NCBI GenBank assembly: GCA_937895705.1
Contig: CALBKM010000049.1
Span: forward strand, 1-43,815
DNA: 43,815 nt
From: an uncultured Clostridia bacterium
Lineage (GTDB): Bacteria; Bacillota; Clostridia; Lachnospirales; Lachnospiraceae
Direction: 5' to 3'
The notes under the pieces were generated by a model. The model saw only the letters and a list, made by a program, of their open reading frames with translations, was not told the DNA's origin and searched no databases. Positions 1 through 8,430 of the stretch are shown piece by piece. The number at the start of each line of letters is the position of its first letter. The stretch's first letter is position 1. The translations under genes were made by a program, and so were the position numbers.

Positions 1-295
1 AGGGATTTAATAACTGTTATATTTTGTTATAGAAATCTCGTCAAACCCTTGAAAACACTAAAATTTTCGTGGGTGTCCTCTCTATTACATCTTGTATCGT
101 GTTATATCATTCTACCCTTGGTTATGACCTGTGATAAGGGAAAAAATAAGGGAAAGAAAATATGGATAAACTTGAAATTCTTGATTAAAACTGTTAGACA
201 GATGTGTCTATTCCTTAAAATATGGCATTTCTCACTTTGTGTCGTTTAAGGAATGTGTAAGAAATGATACTCTAACGATGAAAGGAGGCATGAAT
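1..295. other. AT-rich leader region with no convincing gene
   Basis: No supported gene lies in this stretch. An open frame from a TTG near position 49 to 249 lacks a ribosome site and has no recognisable protein features. The notable content is the set of inverted repeats between about 195 and 266, directly ahead of the XRE regulator, listed separately. The left end is cut by the window, so an upstream gene boundary cannot be judged. Confidence 0.5.
195..266 (+). promoter_or_regulatory. Nested inverted repeats upstream of XRE regulator (candidate operator)
   Basis: A 16-bp palindrome TAGACAgatgTGTCTA sits at 195-210. It abuts TTCCTTAAA (211-219), which pairs with TTTAAGGAA (245-253). A third pair is CATTTCT (226-232) with AGAAATG (260-266). 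A TAAAAT -10-like hexamer lies at 216-221, so the palindrome would cover the -35/spacer region. XRE regulators commonly repress their own promoter, so autoregulation is inferred. The exact promoter is not certain. Confidence 0.45.
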
Positions 296-868
296 ATGAA
301 CCAAATGAAGATAGGTTCCTTTTTAAAAGAATTAAGAAATGAAAAGGGATTAACACAAGGACAATTAGCAGAACAGTTAAATGTTTCTAATCGTTCTGTG
401 TCTCGTTGGGAAACGGGAAGTACGCTACCGGATATTAGCATTCTTATTGAATTGGCAAAATTCTATGAAGTTGATATCAAAGAAATCATCGATGGAGGAA
501 GGAAAAGTGAGGATATGGACAAAGAAATGATTGAAACATTAGAAAAAGTAGGGGAGTATACCATTAATGAAAAGAAAAAAATATTTAAGTATTTAAAATT
601 TATTGTAGCATTTGCACTCTGTAGTTTTACAATAATATATATGACAATTATTTGTGAAATCTCTACTTTAACTGGGGTATTGAAATATGGTATGCAAGCA
701 ATATCTTTTGGTGGTATGTTTCTTTCTTTTTGTGGAATGATTTATTTGTCACAACTACAAGATGCAATAAAGCAAGGGAAAGCAACTAAACTTCAGCGTT
801 GGGGATTTTGGTTGTTCTATATTTGCGTATTTATTGTTTTTGCTATTGTTTTGTGTTGCTTAAAGTAG
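296..868 (+). CDS. XRE-family HTH regulator with C-terminal membrane helices
   Basis: This is a 190-residue predicted DNA-binding protein. Residues about 6-62 form a Cro/C1-type helix-turn-helix, with the characteristic stretches GLTQGQLAEQLNVS and SRWETG followed by P-D-I. After a charged linker come three hydrophobic segments (about 105-125, 135-155 and 165-188), which would tether it to the membrane. This arrangement is common in Firmicutes, where an XRE domain is joined to a small membrane domain. ATG 296 was chosen because GGAGG at 284-288 is 7 bases away; ATG 290 and 278 are in frame but badly spaced. The gene is clearly AT-richer than the genes from 1.2 kb on, which suggests acquisition. 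Inverted repeats upstream suggest autoregulation. The ligand or signal is unknown. Confidence 0.85.
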   Translation: MNQMKIGSFLKELRNEKGLTQGQLAEQLNVSNRSVSRWETGSTLPDISILIELAKFYEVDIKEIIDGGRKSEDMDKEMIETLEKVGEYTINEKKKIFKYLKFIVAFALCSFTIIYMTIICEISTLTGVLKYGMQAISFGGMFLSFCGMIYLSQLQDAIKQGKATKLQRWGFWLFYICVFIVFAIVLCCLK

Positions 869-928
869 GATACCTATAAGTCATGCTTCAAGTACATGTT
901 TTGGCAAGTGGAGATAGGTAGATTACAA

Positions 929-981
929 GGGATTGAATGAAAAACCTCAGTGGATATACTCCACTGAGGTTTTCCAATCCC
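929..981 (+). terminator. Long nested hairpin (terminator or structured RNA)
   Basis: The inner stem AAAACCTCAGTGG (941-953) pairs perfectly with CCACTGAGGTTTT (961-973) around a 7-base loop. The outer stem gggattg (929-935) pairs with caatccc (975-981). The inner stem with its U-run is a good intrinsic terminator for the XRE gene. The extra outer arm is more than a terminator needs, so a small structured RNA cannot be excluded. Confidence 0.75.
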
Positions 982-1021
982 GTAAAGTCGTTACGGTGAA
1001 CCGTATCATAAGTAAAACAAA

Positions 1022-1055
1022 AATGAGGTGTGCCTATTTTTTCGCACACCTCATT
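1022..1055 (+). terminator. Second strong hairpin in the 869-1186 gap
   Basis: The stem AATGAGGTGTGC (1022-1033) pairs exactly with GCACACCTCATT (1044-1055) around a loop containing six T residues. A small TACGG/CCGTA hairpin lies between this and the upstream one, at 992-1005. The palindrome is symmetric, so it could act on either strand. No gene is seen in the remainder of this gap. A TATAAT at 1074-1079 is a possible -10 for the following helicase gene, without a clear -35. Confidence 0.55.
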
Positions 1056-1186
1056 ATGTATTATACAACAAATTATAATACAAGTCTATACCTTTTTTTG
1101 AAAAAATGCTAGAATAATTTTGCGACGGGAATTCAGTGTTCGTAACGGGATGTGCAAAAACTTGCAAAGAGAAGGAGAACAGTCAA

Positions 1187-4100
1187 ATGAAAGTACTCGG
1201 AACCGATAGGGAAGCAGAAGAACAGCAGCTTAGCAAAATCCTAAAAGTGGCACAGAACAATTTGGAGCGGATTGAGAAACGGCAGGAGGGGTTATCGGAG
1301 CAATTAAAGGAAATGTTGGAAAACTTTGACCCCGATGATAAGGAGACACAGGCACTGTGGAATAATACGGAGGCACTGTATCATGCAAGTAACCGGGAAT
1401 TGCTTCGCAGTGTGAAGGCCAGGAAAAAGCCGTACTTCGGAAGAATCGATTTTAAGAGTGAAGGAGTTTCGGAGCCGGAATCTTATTATGTGGGTCGTGT
1501 CGGTATTTCGGAGAGCGGAGTGGAGCCGTTAGTTATTGACTGGAGAGCGCCTATTGCTTCGGTGTATTATGAAAATGCGCTGGGAACCTGTACCTATGAG
1601 GTGAAGGATACCACAGAGGATGAAACAAGAGTTCATGAGATTGACTTGTTCCGAAAACGTACTTACGAAATCGCAGAGGATAAACTGATTGATTTTTTCG
1701 ATTCGGATATTGTGGCAAACGATGACCTCCTTACAAAGTTTCTGGCAAAGAGCAAAAAGGCAGTGCTGGGAGAAATTATCGGAACGATACAAAAGGAACA
1801 GAATGCGATTATCCGTATGTCTCCGAGGACGAATTTAATCGTACAGGGAGTGGCAGGTTCCGGAAAAACAACCGTGGCAATGCACCGCATTTCTTATATT
1901 CTGTATAACTATGAGCAGTTTCGTCCTGTTGATTTTTATATTGTGGGAAGCAACCGTATTTTGTTGAACTATATTACCGGTGTGTTGCCGGAGCTGGATG
2001 TGTACGGTGTGACCCAGATGACCATGGAGCAGTTGTTTACACGTCTGCTTTACGAGGATTGGGACGGGAAAAAATATAAGATTGTGCCGACAGATCCAAA
2101 TAACAAAGAGGCATATCGTAAGGGAGAATATGCGTGGTTTCGTAAATTGGAAGCCTTTTGCGAGGAATACGAGGCAAAGGTAATACCGACGGAATCGGTA
2201 GTGATTGAAAAGAACGGAACTGTGCTTTTGGAGAAGAAGTCTATCGAGAATTACAGGAAGAGTAATCCGCAAATGTCGGTGCAGGCAAAAATCAATGCCC
2301 TGAATGAATGGCTGTTGGGCAAGCTGGAAAATGAATTGACCGGGAAATCGATTTCTTACACGCCGGAAGAGAAAAAAGAATTGAACAGAAGCTGTAAAGT
2401 TCATTTCGGAAGAGACGAATGGAAGGGATCTTTGTTTGATTTGTACGAGGAGTTTTTGGAAGAGCAGAGATGCTGCGGCAGCAATATTTTCGCGAAACGC
2501 GGGAATTATGATGTTTATGACCTTGCCGGGTTGGCGTATTTATATAAAAGGATTAAGGAAATCGACCCGATTCGTGAAGCGTCGCATGTTATTATTGATG
2601 AGGCACAGGATTTCGGAATGATGGTTTATGCTTCCCTGGCATATTGTCTCAGAGGCTGTACTTATACGATTATGGGGGATGTTTCCCAGAATATACATTA
2701 CGGTTACGGGTTAAATGACTGGGAGGAGCTGCGGAAGCTGATTCTGACCGGAGATTATGATAACTTCGGTATTTTGAAAAAGAGCTATCGTAATACGGTG
2801 GAAATCTCGGAGTTTGCCACAGAGATTCTGCGCCACGGCAGCTTTTCCGTGTATCCTGCAGAACCGATTTTGCGCCACGGAAATCCGGTGAGTATGTCGG
2901 CCCATGATTCGGAAGAGGAAATGAACCGGGCGGTTGTGAGCATCATCGAGAACTGGAAGAAGGAAGGACACGGAACCATTGCGGTCATCTGTTCCGATGA
3001 GAAGGAAACGGCCTATGTCACGAAGATGCTGGACAAAGAGATGCCGCTGGCGGATAATAATCCGGAGACGGCAGTGTTTAATGAAGGTGTCATGGTGCTT
3101 CCGGTGGAATATACGAAGGGGTTGGAATTCGATGCGGTATTACTGTATCATCCGTCCAAGGGAAATTACCCGTCGGAGGACCGGTATGTAAAGTTGCTGT
3201 ATGTAGCGGCAACCCGGGCATTGCATGAATTGACAGTGGTGCATTTGCATGATTTGACGGAACTGATTGCAACACCTGTGTCAGAAGAAAAAAGAATGAG
3301 TTCGTTGGAAAAGCAGCAGGATATGTTGCGCGTGGCAACACCTCGCGTGATTCCGAAGATTACGGAGGAAAAAAAGCAACTTGAGCTGGCAAAGATTCTT
3401 GAGCGGACAACGAAGCGGTATGGGCTGAATCAGCCGAAAACACCGACGGACGCAGCAGCAAAAGCGGTAGAAAAAGCAGAAACTCCGGTAGAAGTAACGG
3501 TTCCTGCGATGCAGAAAAAAGCTACCGTAAAAGCGGCGGGAAATTCGGAAAACGAGCCGGAAATCAATACATCCCCATATCAGTTTAATTCGATTGTGGA
3601 AAAAGAGAAACTGACACCGAAGGGGCATAGCAGGATCGACTGCGGAGTTCGTTGGATAAAGAAGTCAAAGACATATGTGGATTTTGTGAGTAACTACGGA
3701 ATGCTTCGGGTGACACCGCTTACGGAAGAAATTGTACGGGTGCAGTTTGTCAGAGGGGCGGCGGATTCGTTTCCGGACGGAAAATGGAAGTATACGGAAA
3801 AGGAAACGGTATCCTTTTCCACCAGAGAAAGTACAACCGTCTATGAGATTGCTATGAAAAAGCTTAGGGTTTGCATTGATAAAAAGAGCGGGGCACTTAC
3901 CTTCTTGGATAAGAAAGGATGTGTTCTTTTCAAAGAATCGGGAAAAGAACCGCGCCAAATTGAGCCGGACAGTTCAAAAACATGGAACTATTTTGAATGG
4001 GAAAAAAGTGAAAAAATAGTTGCAAAAGGAATTCTGGATACGGATTTAGAGCAGGTTAACGGAAAAGCACGCTATATTTCTATCGGGGGAAAGCGAAAGC

Positions 4101-4288
4101 GGATGCCGCTGCTGCTTTCGCGAAAGGGGTACGGCATTTCCGTTTCCGCAGAACATACGGCTTACTTTTGCGGAGTGGGAATGTACGGACAATACATCTG
4201 TACGGAAGAAGAAAAGCAGATTGACTATTATGTGTTGTTCGGCGGAAGCAGCGAAGAAAATATACGACTGTATAAACTTTTTGAGTAA
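1187..4288 (+). CDS. HelD-like UvrD/Rep-family ATPase fused to a GH31 N-terminal-type beta-sandwich domain
   Basis: The protein has 1033 residues. The N-terminus is a charged coiled coil (about 5-55), as in HelD, the ATPase that frees stalled RNA polymerase. The SF1 core follows: Walker A GVAGSGKTT near 220, Walker B VIIDEAQDF near 467-475, and late motifs EYTKGLEFDAVLLY and LLYVAATRALHELTVVH near 640-690. A low-complexity Ala/Val/Glu/Lys linker (about 745-810) leads to roughly 220 residues resembling the N-terminal beta-sandwich of GH31 alpha-glucosidases: LRVTPLTEEIVRVQFV, then LSRKGYGISV, then IDYYVLFGG near the end. No GH31 catalytic barrel follows. ATG 1187 was chosen because AGGAG lies 9 bases upstream; an in-frame GTG at 1136 has no ribosome site. 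HelD assignment is confident; the role of the extra domain is unknown. Confidence 0.85.
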   Translation: MKVLGTDREAEEQQLSKILKVAQNNLERIEKRQEGLSEQLKEMLENFDPDDKETQALWNNTEALYHASNRELLRSVKARKKPYFGRIDFKSEGVSEPESYYVGRVGISESGVEPLVIDWRAPIASVYYENALGTCTYEVKDTTEDETRVHEIDLFRKRTYEIAEDKLIDFFDSDIVANDDLLTKFLAKSKKAVLGEIIGTIQKEQNAIIRMSPRTNLIVQGVAGSGKTTVAMHRISYILYNYEQFRPVDFYIVGSNRILLNYITGVLPELDVYGVTQMTMEQLFTRLLYEDWDGKKYKIVPTDPNNKEAYRKGEYAWFRKLEAFCEEYEAKVIPTESVVIEKNGTVLLEKKSIENYRKSNPQMSVQAKINALNEWLLGKLENELTGKSISYTPEEKKELNRSCKVHFGRDEWKGSLFDLYEEFLEEQRCCGSNIFAKRGNYDVYDLAGLAYLYKRIKEIDPIREASHVIIDEAQDFGMMVYASLAYCLRGCTYTIMGDVSQNIHYGYGLNDWEELRKLILTGDYDNFGILKKSYRNTVEISEFATEILRHGSFSVYPAEPILRHGNPVSMSAHDSEEEMNRAVVSIIENWKKEGHGTIAVICSDEKETAYVTKMLDKEMPLADNNPETAVFNEGVMVLPVEYTKGLEFDAVLLYHPSKGNYPSEDRYVKLLYVAATRALHELTVVHLHDLTELIATPVSEEKRMSSLEKQQDMLRVATPRVIPKITEEKKQLELAKILERTTKRYGLNQPKTPTDAAAKAVEKAETPVEVTVPAMQKKATVKAAGNSENEPEINTSPYQFNSIVEKEKLTPKGHSRIDCGVRWIKKSKTYVDFVSNYGMLRVTPLTEEIVRVQFVRGAADSFPDGKWKYTEKETVSFSTRESTTVYEIAMKKLRVCIDKKSGALTFLDKKGCVLFKESGKEPRQIEPDSSKTWNYFEWEKSEKIVAKGILDTDLEQVNGKARYISIGGKRKRMPLLLSRKGYGISVSAEHTAYFCGVGMYGQYICTEEEKQIDYYVLFGGSSEENIRLYKLFE

Positions 4289-4297
4289 AAATGCCGG

Positions 4298-4333
4298 GGA
4301 GAACCTTGTCATGCGTAAGGTTCTCCTTTTTTT
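4298..4333 (+). terminator. Intrinsic terminator after the HelD-like gene
   Basis: GGAGAACCTT (4298-4307) pairs perfectly with AAGGTTCTCC (4317-4326) and is followed by seven T residues. This is a textbook intrinsic terminator. Confidence 0.9.
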
Positions 4334-4394
4334 ATCGGATTTTGAAAAAATTATGTTTTTTTGCAAAATTTATCTGTTATTTTGCAAGAAAATG

Positions 4395-4403
4395 TGATAT
4401 AAT
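4395..4403 (+). promoter_or_regulatory. Extended -10 promoter for the MCP-like gene
   Basis: TGATATAAT matches an extended -10 (TGn plus TATAAT) about 50 bases upstream of the start codon. The base run at the expected -35 position (4375-4380, TGTTAT) is a poor match, as is usual for extended -10 promoters. Confidence 0.65.
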
Positions 4404-4453
4404 GTAGATAACATTAATTTCAGAACTATCAATACCGAAAGGGGAGGTTGTTT

Positions 4454-6493
4454 ATGGAAATATTTTTAGCGATATTGGCTGGTGTTGAATTCCTGGCGAT
4501 TGCGTTTCTTGTGTTTAAATTGGTGAGGAATGACCGGGCCTACAGCGAAATAGTAGAGAAGAGCCGACAGATTGTACACGGCAAGCTGAATGTAGACGAC
4601 ATTAAGGTAGGAGAAGGAAAGAGTACCTCTAATGTGATTGCAGGTTCGGTTAATGCCATTAAGAGCAATTTGATGACGTTTGTAGAGGCCACAAAAGGCA
4701 ATGTAATCGTTCTTTCGGATGCGATTGATGTTCTTTCAAAGAGTGCCGATGCAAACCAGATCGGGAACGAACAGATAGCCAGTGGTGTTACGGTTGTGGC
4801 AGGAAAAACTTCCGAGCAGTTTGCACTGGTTAAGGATAATCTGGAACTGATTGAAGAGAACAGTACGCAGATGGAAGAAGTAGAGAAGGCGATGCAGTCT
4901 ATTCAGTCGCTTTTGGATGTTACCGTAACCAACTGTGAGGAAGGTATTTCGAAACTGGAAGGTTATGAGGGTGACATGAGTGCGATGTCGAAGGAGCTGA
5001 ACAATATCGACCAGATATTGAACCGCTTTAATGCCGACATTAAGAAGATTGAAGAAATCGGCGATTTTATTATCGGAATCTCCAACCAGTTAAAGTTGTT
5101 GGCGTTGAACGCTTCCATAGAAGCAGCCAGAGCCGGACAGTCCGGTAAAGGATTCGCGGTAGTTGCGGATGAAATGGGAGAGATGTCCAATAAGACCAAG
5201 GACGGTATGGATTCCATTAATAAGATTGTCCAGGAGATTATCAGCAGCAGTAAACAGGTAAATGAAAGTATTCGTGCTTGCGAAACTACGTTTAGCAGAA
5301 GTACCGAAACTTTTGAACAGGTGAACAGTTCCTTCCGTTCCATTAATGAGCAATCCGGTGAAATTCATAACATGATGGCGGATGTTTCCAAAAAGTTTGT
5401 GGTTATGTCAAACAATACGGTTGAAACAAAGAATAAGGCGACCATGTTGTTTGAAACCTCCCAGACAATCAGTGAAAACACATCGGAGATTGCGGCTGTA
5501 TCCGAGGAGGTTGCGGCAGAATCCAATGAGATTGCAACACATACCGAGAAGCTGGGAAGTATGCTTAAGAGTATTCAGGGGTTGCTTGGTCAGTATAATA
5601 CGGCGATTGTGCCTTCTGCTTCCAAGAAAGCAAAGCCGGTTAAGATTATGTTGTTAAGTATGTATGACAATGAATTCTGGTACGGTGTCGGCCGTGGTGC
5701 CAGCTATGCAGCGAAAGAGTTGGAGGCAGTCGGCGGAGTCGGAGAGTTTGTACCGGTTCTTCCGAATGCGGATATGCAGGAGCAGATAGTGGCTGCAATT
5801 CGTCGTGCAATTGACGAAAAGTTTGACGGTTTGATTTTCCCGGGCTGGATGAACACCTATGATTGTGCGGTAGAGGCTATTGAGAAGGGGATAAAAGTTA
5901 TGGTGTATAACTGTGACTGTCCTCCGGAAATTACAAGAGTGGCTTGCCTGTGTCCGGATCCGGCAGAGCCGGGACTTATTTCCGCGCAGTCTATGGCAAA
6001 GAACTTAGGAAAATCCGGTCAGGTTGCAATTTTACACGGCGATTTGGAGGTTGGTTCCAATGCCGAGCGTTACAACAGTTTTAAGGCTGAAATTAAGAAT
6101 TACAGCGGAATTAAAGTGGTTGAAGAAGTACTTATTCTCGATAACGACGATGATGTATACAACCGCACGAAGGAGTGCCTGCGTAACAATAAGGATGTAA
6201 ATGCCTTGTTTATCACTAACGGATTCCCTTGCGTTGCGGCAAAAGCAATCGAAGACAGCGGAAAGGCAGGAAAGGTTCAGTTGTATGCGTTTGACACGGA
6301 CCCGGAAATCCTTGCCTATATCAAGAAGGGAGTTATTGCTTGTACCGTAGGACAGGATTCCTTCGGACAGGGCCATGATCCGGTTATCTGGCTTTACAAT
6401 TATCTTGCAGCGGATGAGAAATTCCCAAGTGACATTATTCACTGCCGTGTATCTGTAGTGGACAGAGGTAATGTAGATAGTTTGATTATGTAA
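4454..6493 (+). CDS. Methyl-accepting-type signalling protein with C-terminal sugar-binding (Peripla_BP-like) domain
   Basis: The 679-residue protein begins with one hydrophobic helix (about 2-23) followed by KLVRNDR, a positive patch that predicts a cytoplasmic remainder. Residues about 80-380 are a long coiled-coil MCP signalling domain; its tip contains LLALNASIEAARAG and GKGFAVVADE (about 215-240), the CheA/CheW contact hairpin. Residues about 397-679 resemble LacI/ribose-binding folds: an opening beta strand (VKIMLLSMYDNEFWYGV), DGLIFPGWMN, and a closing AFDTDPE. In ordinary chemoreceptors the ligand domain is N-terminal and extracytoplasmic; here it is C-terminal and has no second membrane helix. 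ATG 4454 sits 6 bases after AGGGGAGG; the in-frame TTG at 4448 overlaps that site. No che gene is adjacent. Ligand unknown; an intracellular sugar or phosphosugar sensor is inferred. Confidence 0.85.
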   Translation: MEIFLAILAGVEFLAIAFLVFKLVRNDRAYSEIVEKSRQIVHGKLNVDDIKVGEGKSTSNVIAGSVNAIKSNLMTFVEATKGNVIVLSDAIDVLSKSADANQIGNEQIASGVTVVAGKTSEQFALVKDNLELIEENSTQMEEVEKAMQSIQSLLDVTVTNCEEGISKLEGYEGDMSAMSKELNNIDQILNRFNADIKKIEEIGDFIIGISNQLKLLALNASIEAARAGQSGKGFAVVADEMGEMSNKTKDGMDSINKIVQEIISSSKQVNESIRACETTFSRSTETFEQVNSSFRSINEQSGEIHNMMADVSKKFVVMSNNTVETKNKATMLFETSQTISENTSEIAAVSEEVAAESNEIATHTEKLGSMLKSIQGLLGQYNTAIVPSASKKAKPVKIMLLSMYDNEFWYGVGRGASYAAKELEAVGGVGEFVPVLPNADMQEQIVAAIRRAIDEKFDGLIFPGWMNTYDCAVEAIEKGIKVMVYNCDCPPEITRVACLCPDPAEPGLISAQSMAKNLGKSGQVAILHGDLEVGSNAERYNSFKAEIKNYSGIKVVEEVLILDNDDDVYNRTKECLRNNKDVNALFITNGFPCVAAKAIEDSGKAGKVQLYAFDTDPEILAYIKKGVIACTVGQDSFGQGHDPVIWLYNYLAADEKFPSDIIHCRVSVVDRGNVDSLIM

Positions 6494-6540
6494 AAAGAAG
6501 ACAACTGCCGTACAAGACGGTTGGCTGCATATGTTGCGAG

Positions 6541-6580
6541 AAACTCACCTACGACAGACTAAGTACGTAGGTGAGTTTAT
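6541..6580 (+). terminator. Hairpin after the MCP-like gene
   Basis: AAACTCACCTACG (6541-6553) pairs exactly with CGTAGGTGAGTTT (6566-6578). The following T-run is short, so efficiency is uncertain. Confidence 0.75.
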
Positions 6581-6619
6581 TTAAGGGAGTTAACAGATTA
6601 GAATAAGGAAAAGGAACTT

Positions 6620-8329
6620 ATGGGCAAGATACGATATGAGGTTATTTCGGTAATCAAAGAATCAAATAAGGGAACGGTGTGTCTTGCTTCGATGGAAGAA
6701 TATGCGTTTCCTGTGATAGTGAAACGATTAAAAAAAGGAAACCGTAAGGTGTATGAGGCACTGCAGAAGGCGGAGAACAAGCATGTTCCGAAGATTTACT
6801 GTCTGGAGGAAGATGCGGAGGGGCTTTTGATTGCGGAGGAGTACATAGAGGGAGAATTGTTGTCGGAGTACCTGACACGATGGGTTCTGACAGAGGCGGA
6901 ATATCTTTCGATTGCGAAGCAACTTTGTGAGGGCCTGGGGATGTTACATCAATGTAATCCGCCGATTATTCATCGGGATATTAAGCCTTCTAACATTATC
7001 ATTAACTCTGAAGGGATTGTAAAGATAATAGACTTTGACTCTTCCAGACAGTATAAGGAGGAGTCCGAAAGTGACACCAGATTGCTGGGAACCGAGAAGT
7101 ACGCCGCGCCGGAGCAATACGGGTTTTCACAGACGGACTGCAGAAGTGATATCTATTCTCTGGGAGTTGTGTTCGGAATGTTTCCGGAGTTTACGTCGAA
7201 AGGAAGAAAGAGGCGCTGGAAGAAGCTGGTGGAGAGGTGCACGTTGTTTGCGCCGGAAAGCAGATTTCAGACAGTCGCACAGGTGAATCGGGCGGTTCGT
7301 AAAATAGAACATAACGGAATGACGGGGTGGGAGAAGATTTGCGTCACGGTAGCTATTCTTCTGTTTTTGAGTGGCCTTGGTGTGCTGCTGCATGTGTTTA
7401 ACGCAGAGAAAGAGACAATAGTGCTGCCGACGCCGGAGTCGTCGGAAGAATCCGAACCGACAGCCGGTTTGACGCCGAAACCGCGCCCGACAGAGACAGC
7501 CGGTCCGACAGACAGTCCGACTTCGAGTCCGATTCCGACTGAGGAACCGGAACCTACAGCAACGTCCGCGCCGACTGCGACGCCGACTCCGAGTCCGACT
7601 CCAACGAAAGAACCGACACCGGAGGTCTCTGTCACACCGGAGGAAGCCTATCGGACCACAGCGCCGGAATGGCGGGATATCGAGAATGAACCGGAAGTAT
7701 ATGTTGTATTGAAACAAGAGCTTCGCGACAGGAACGGTGTGGTAATGAACTGTTTTAAAGACAGGCTGGGAGACCGGGACTTTTTGATACAGGTGAAGGC
7801 GTTGGAGCGCCCTGACACCGAATATTCCGGAGTCGTGCTGTATTCTTATTTGTCCGGCCGTTGGCTTGAACCGGAAGAACGGTATGTGGAATTGCGTGAC
7901 GGTATCGTACATCTTGACGGGGACTATATGAAGGAGTTGCCGGATGGATATTACAAGATATCGGTACGTATAAACCGCAAGGGAGAGACTTTTAATGAAC
8001 ACGGTGTGACTTTGTATGTCGCAGCCAGTGATATGCTGGAGGAGCCGGGATGGTGGTTACAAAACACGACGTTTACTTACTATGGAGATGCGGGGGGGAA
8101 AATAAACGGTGTTGTAAAAAATGACTCGGGAACGGAAATTGCAGGATTGCTTTATATGCAACGGGAGGTTGACAAATCCTTGTACCGTATTCATTGTGAC
8201 GGCAGGGCAATCGAATTTTCCGAAGAATTGTTACAAAGTAAAAGCAGCAGGGATCTGGTACTGTTTCAGGTGCTTGGAACCGACGGAAGTATCGTTGATG
8301 TGCAGATAACCAATGATATGGGCGAGTGA
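6620..8329 (+). CDS. Transmembrane Ser/Thr protein kinase with Pro/Thr stalk
   Basis: This is a 569-residue Hanks-type kinase. Visible elements are a nucleotide loop around NKGTV (16-20), the lysine in VIVKRL (K35), catalytic HRDIKPSN (118-125), metal-binding DFD (138-140, DFG variant), APE (163-165) and SDIYSLG (176-182). The C-lobe after that is unusually short, ending near 230. One membrane helix spans about 240-260. A low-complexity stalk rich in Pro-Thr dipeptides (about 268-340) projects an extracytoplasmic domain of about 225 residues that I do not recognise; it is not PASTA. The topology is kinase inside, sensor outside. The gene has its own gap upstream and a small HTH-like gene 100 bp downstream, a likely partner. 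Kinase identity is certain; signal and substrates are unknown. Confidence 0.9.
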   Translation: MGKIRYEVISVIKESNKGTVCLASMEEYAFPVIVKRLKKGNRKVYEALQKAENKHVPKIYCLEEDAEGLLIAEEYIEGELLSEYLTRWVLTEAEYLSIAKQLCEGLGMLHQCNPPIIHRDIKPSNIIINSEGIVKIIDFDSSRQYKEESESDTRLLGTEKYAAPEQYGFSQTDCRSDIYSLGVVFGMFPEFTSKGRKRRWKKLVERCTLFAPESRFQTVAQVNRAVRKIEHNGMTGWEKICVTVAILLFLSGLGVLLHVFNAEKETIVLPTPESSEESEPTAGLTPKPRPTETAGPTDSPTSSPIPTEEPEPTATSAPTATPTPSPTPTKEPTPEVSVTPEEAYRTTAPEWRDIENEPEVYVVLKQELRDRNGVVMNCFKDRLGDRDFLIQVKALERPDTEYSGVVLYSYLSGRWLEPEERYVELRDGIVHLDGDYMKELPDGYYKISVRINRKGETFNEHGVTLYVAASDMLEEPGWWLQNTTFTYYGDAGGKINGVVKNDSGTEIAGLLYMQREVDKSLYRIHCDGRAIEFSEELLQSKSSRDLVLFQVLGTDGSIVDVQITNDMGE

Positions 8330-8430
8330 CGAAACGAGCCGGAGGGTAATGTAAAAATCCGCGTATTATGCTGCCAGCATGAGACTTTTGTGGAAGAAAT
8401 CATTTAAAATGAAAGGGAGGTCATGGAAAG

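Noticed and set aside
49..249. Open frame of 66 codons at the left end
   Set aside because: It starts at TTG without a ribosome site, has no recognisable protein pattern, and overlaps the inverted repeats ahead of the XRE gene.
3620..4288. A separate glycosidase gene after the helicase
   Set aside because: The frame is continuous with no stop, no ribosome site and no catalytic barrel, so it is a domain of the helicase protein.
7127..8002. Long minus-strand open frame opposite the Ser/Thr kinase
   Set aside because: It mirrors the repetitive Pro/Thr-coding stretch, giving Arg-rich nonsense; the + strand kinase is unambiguous.
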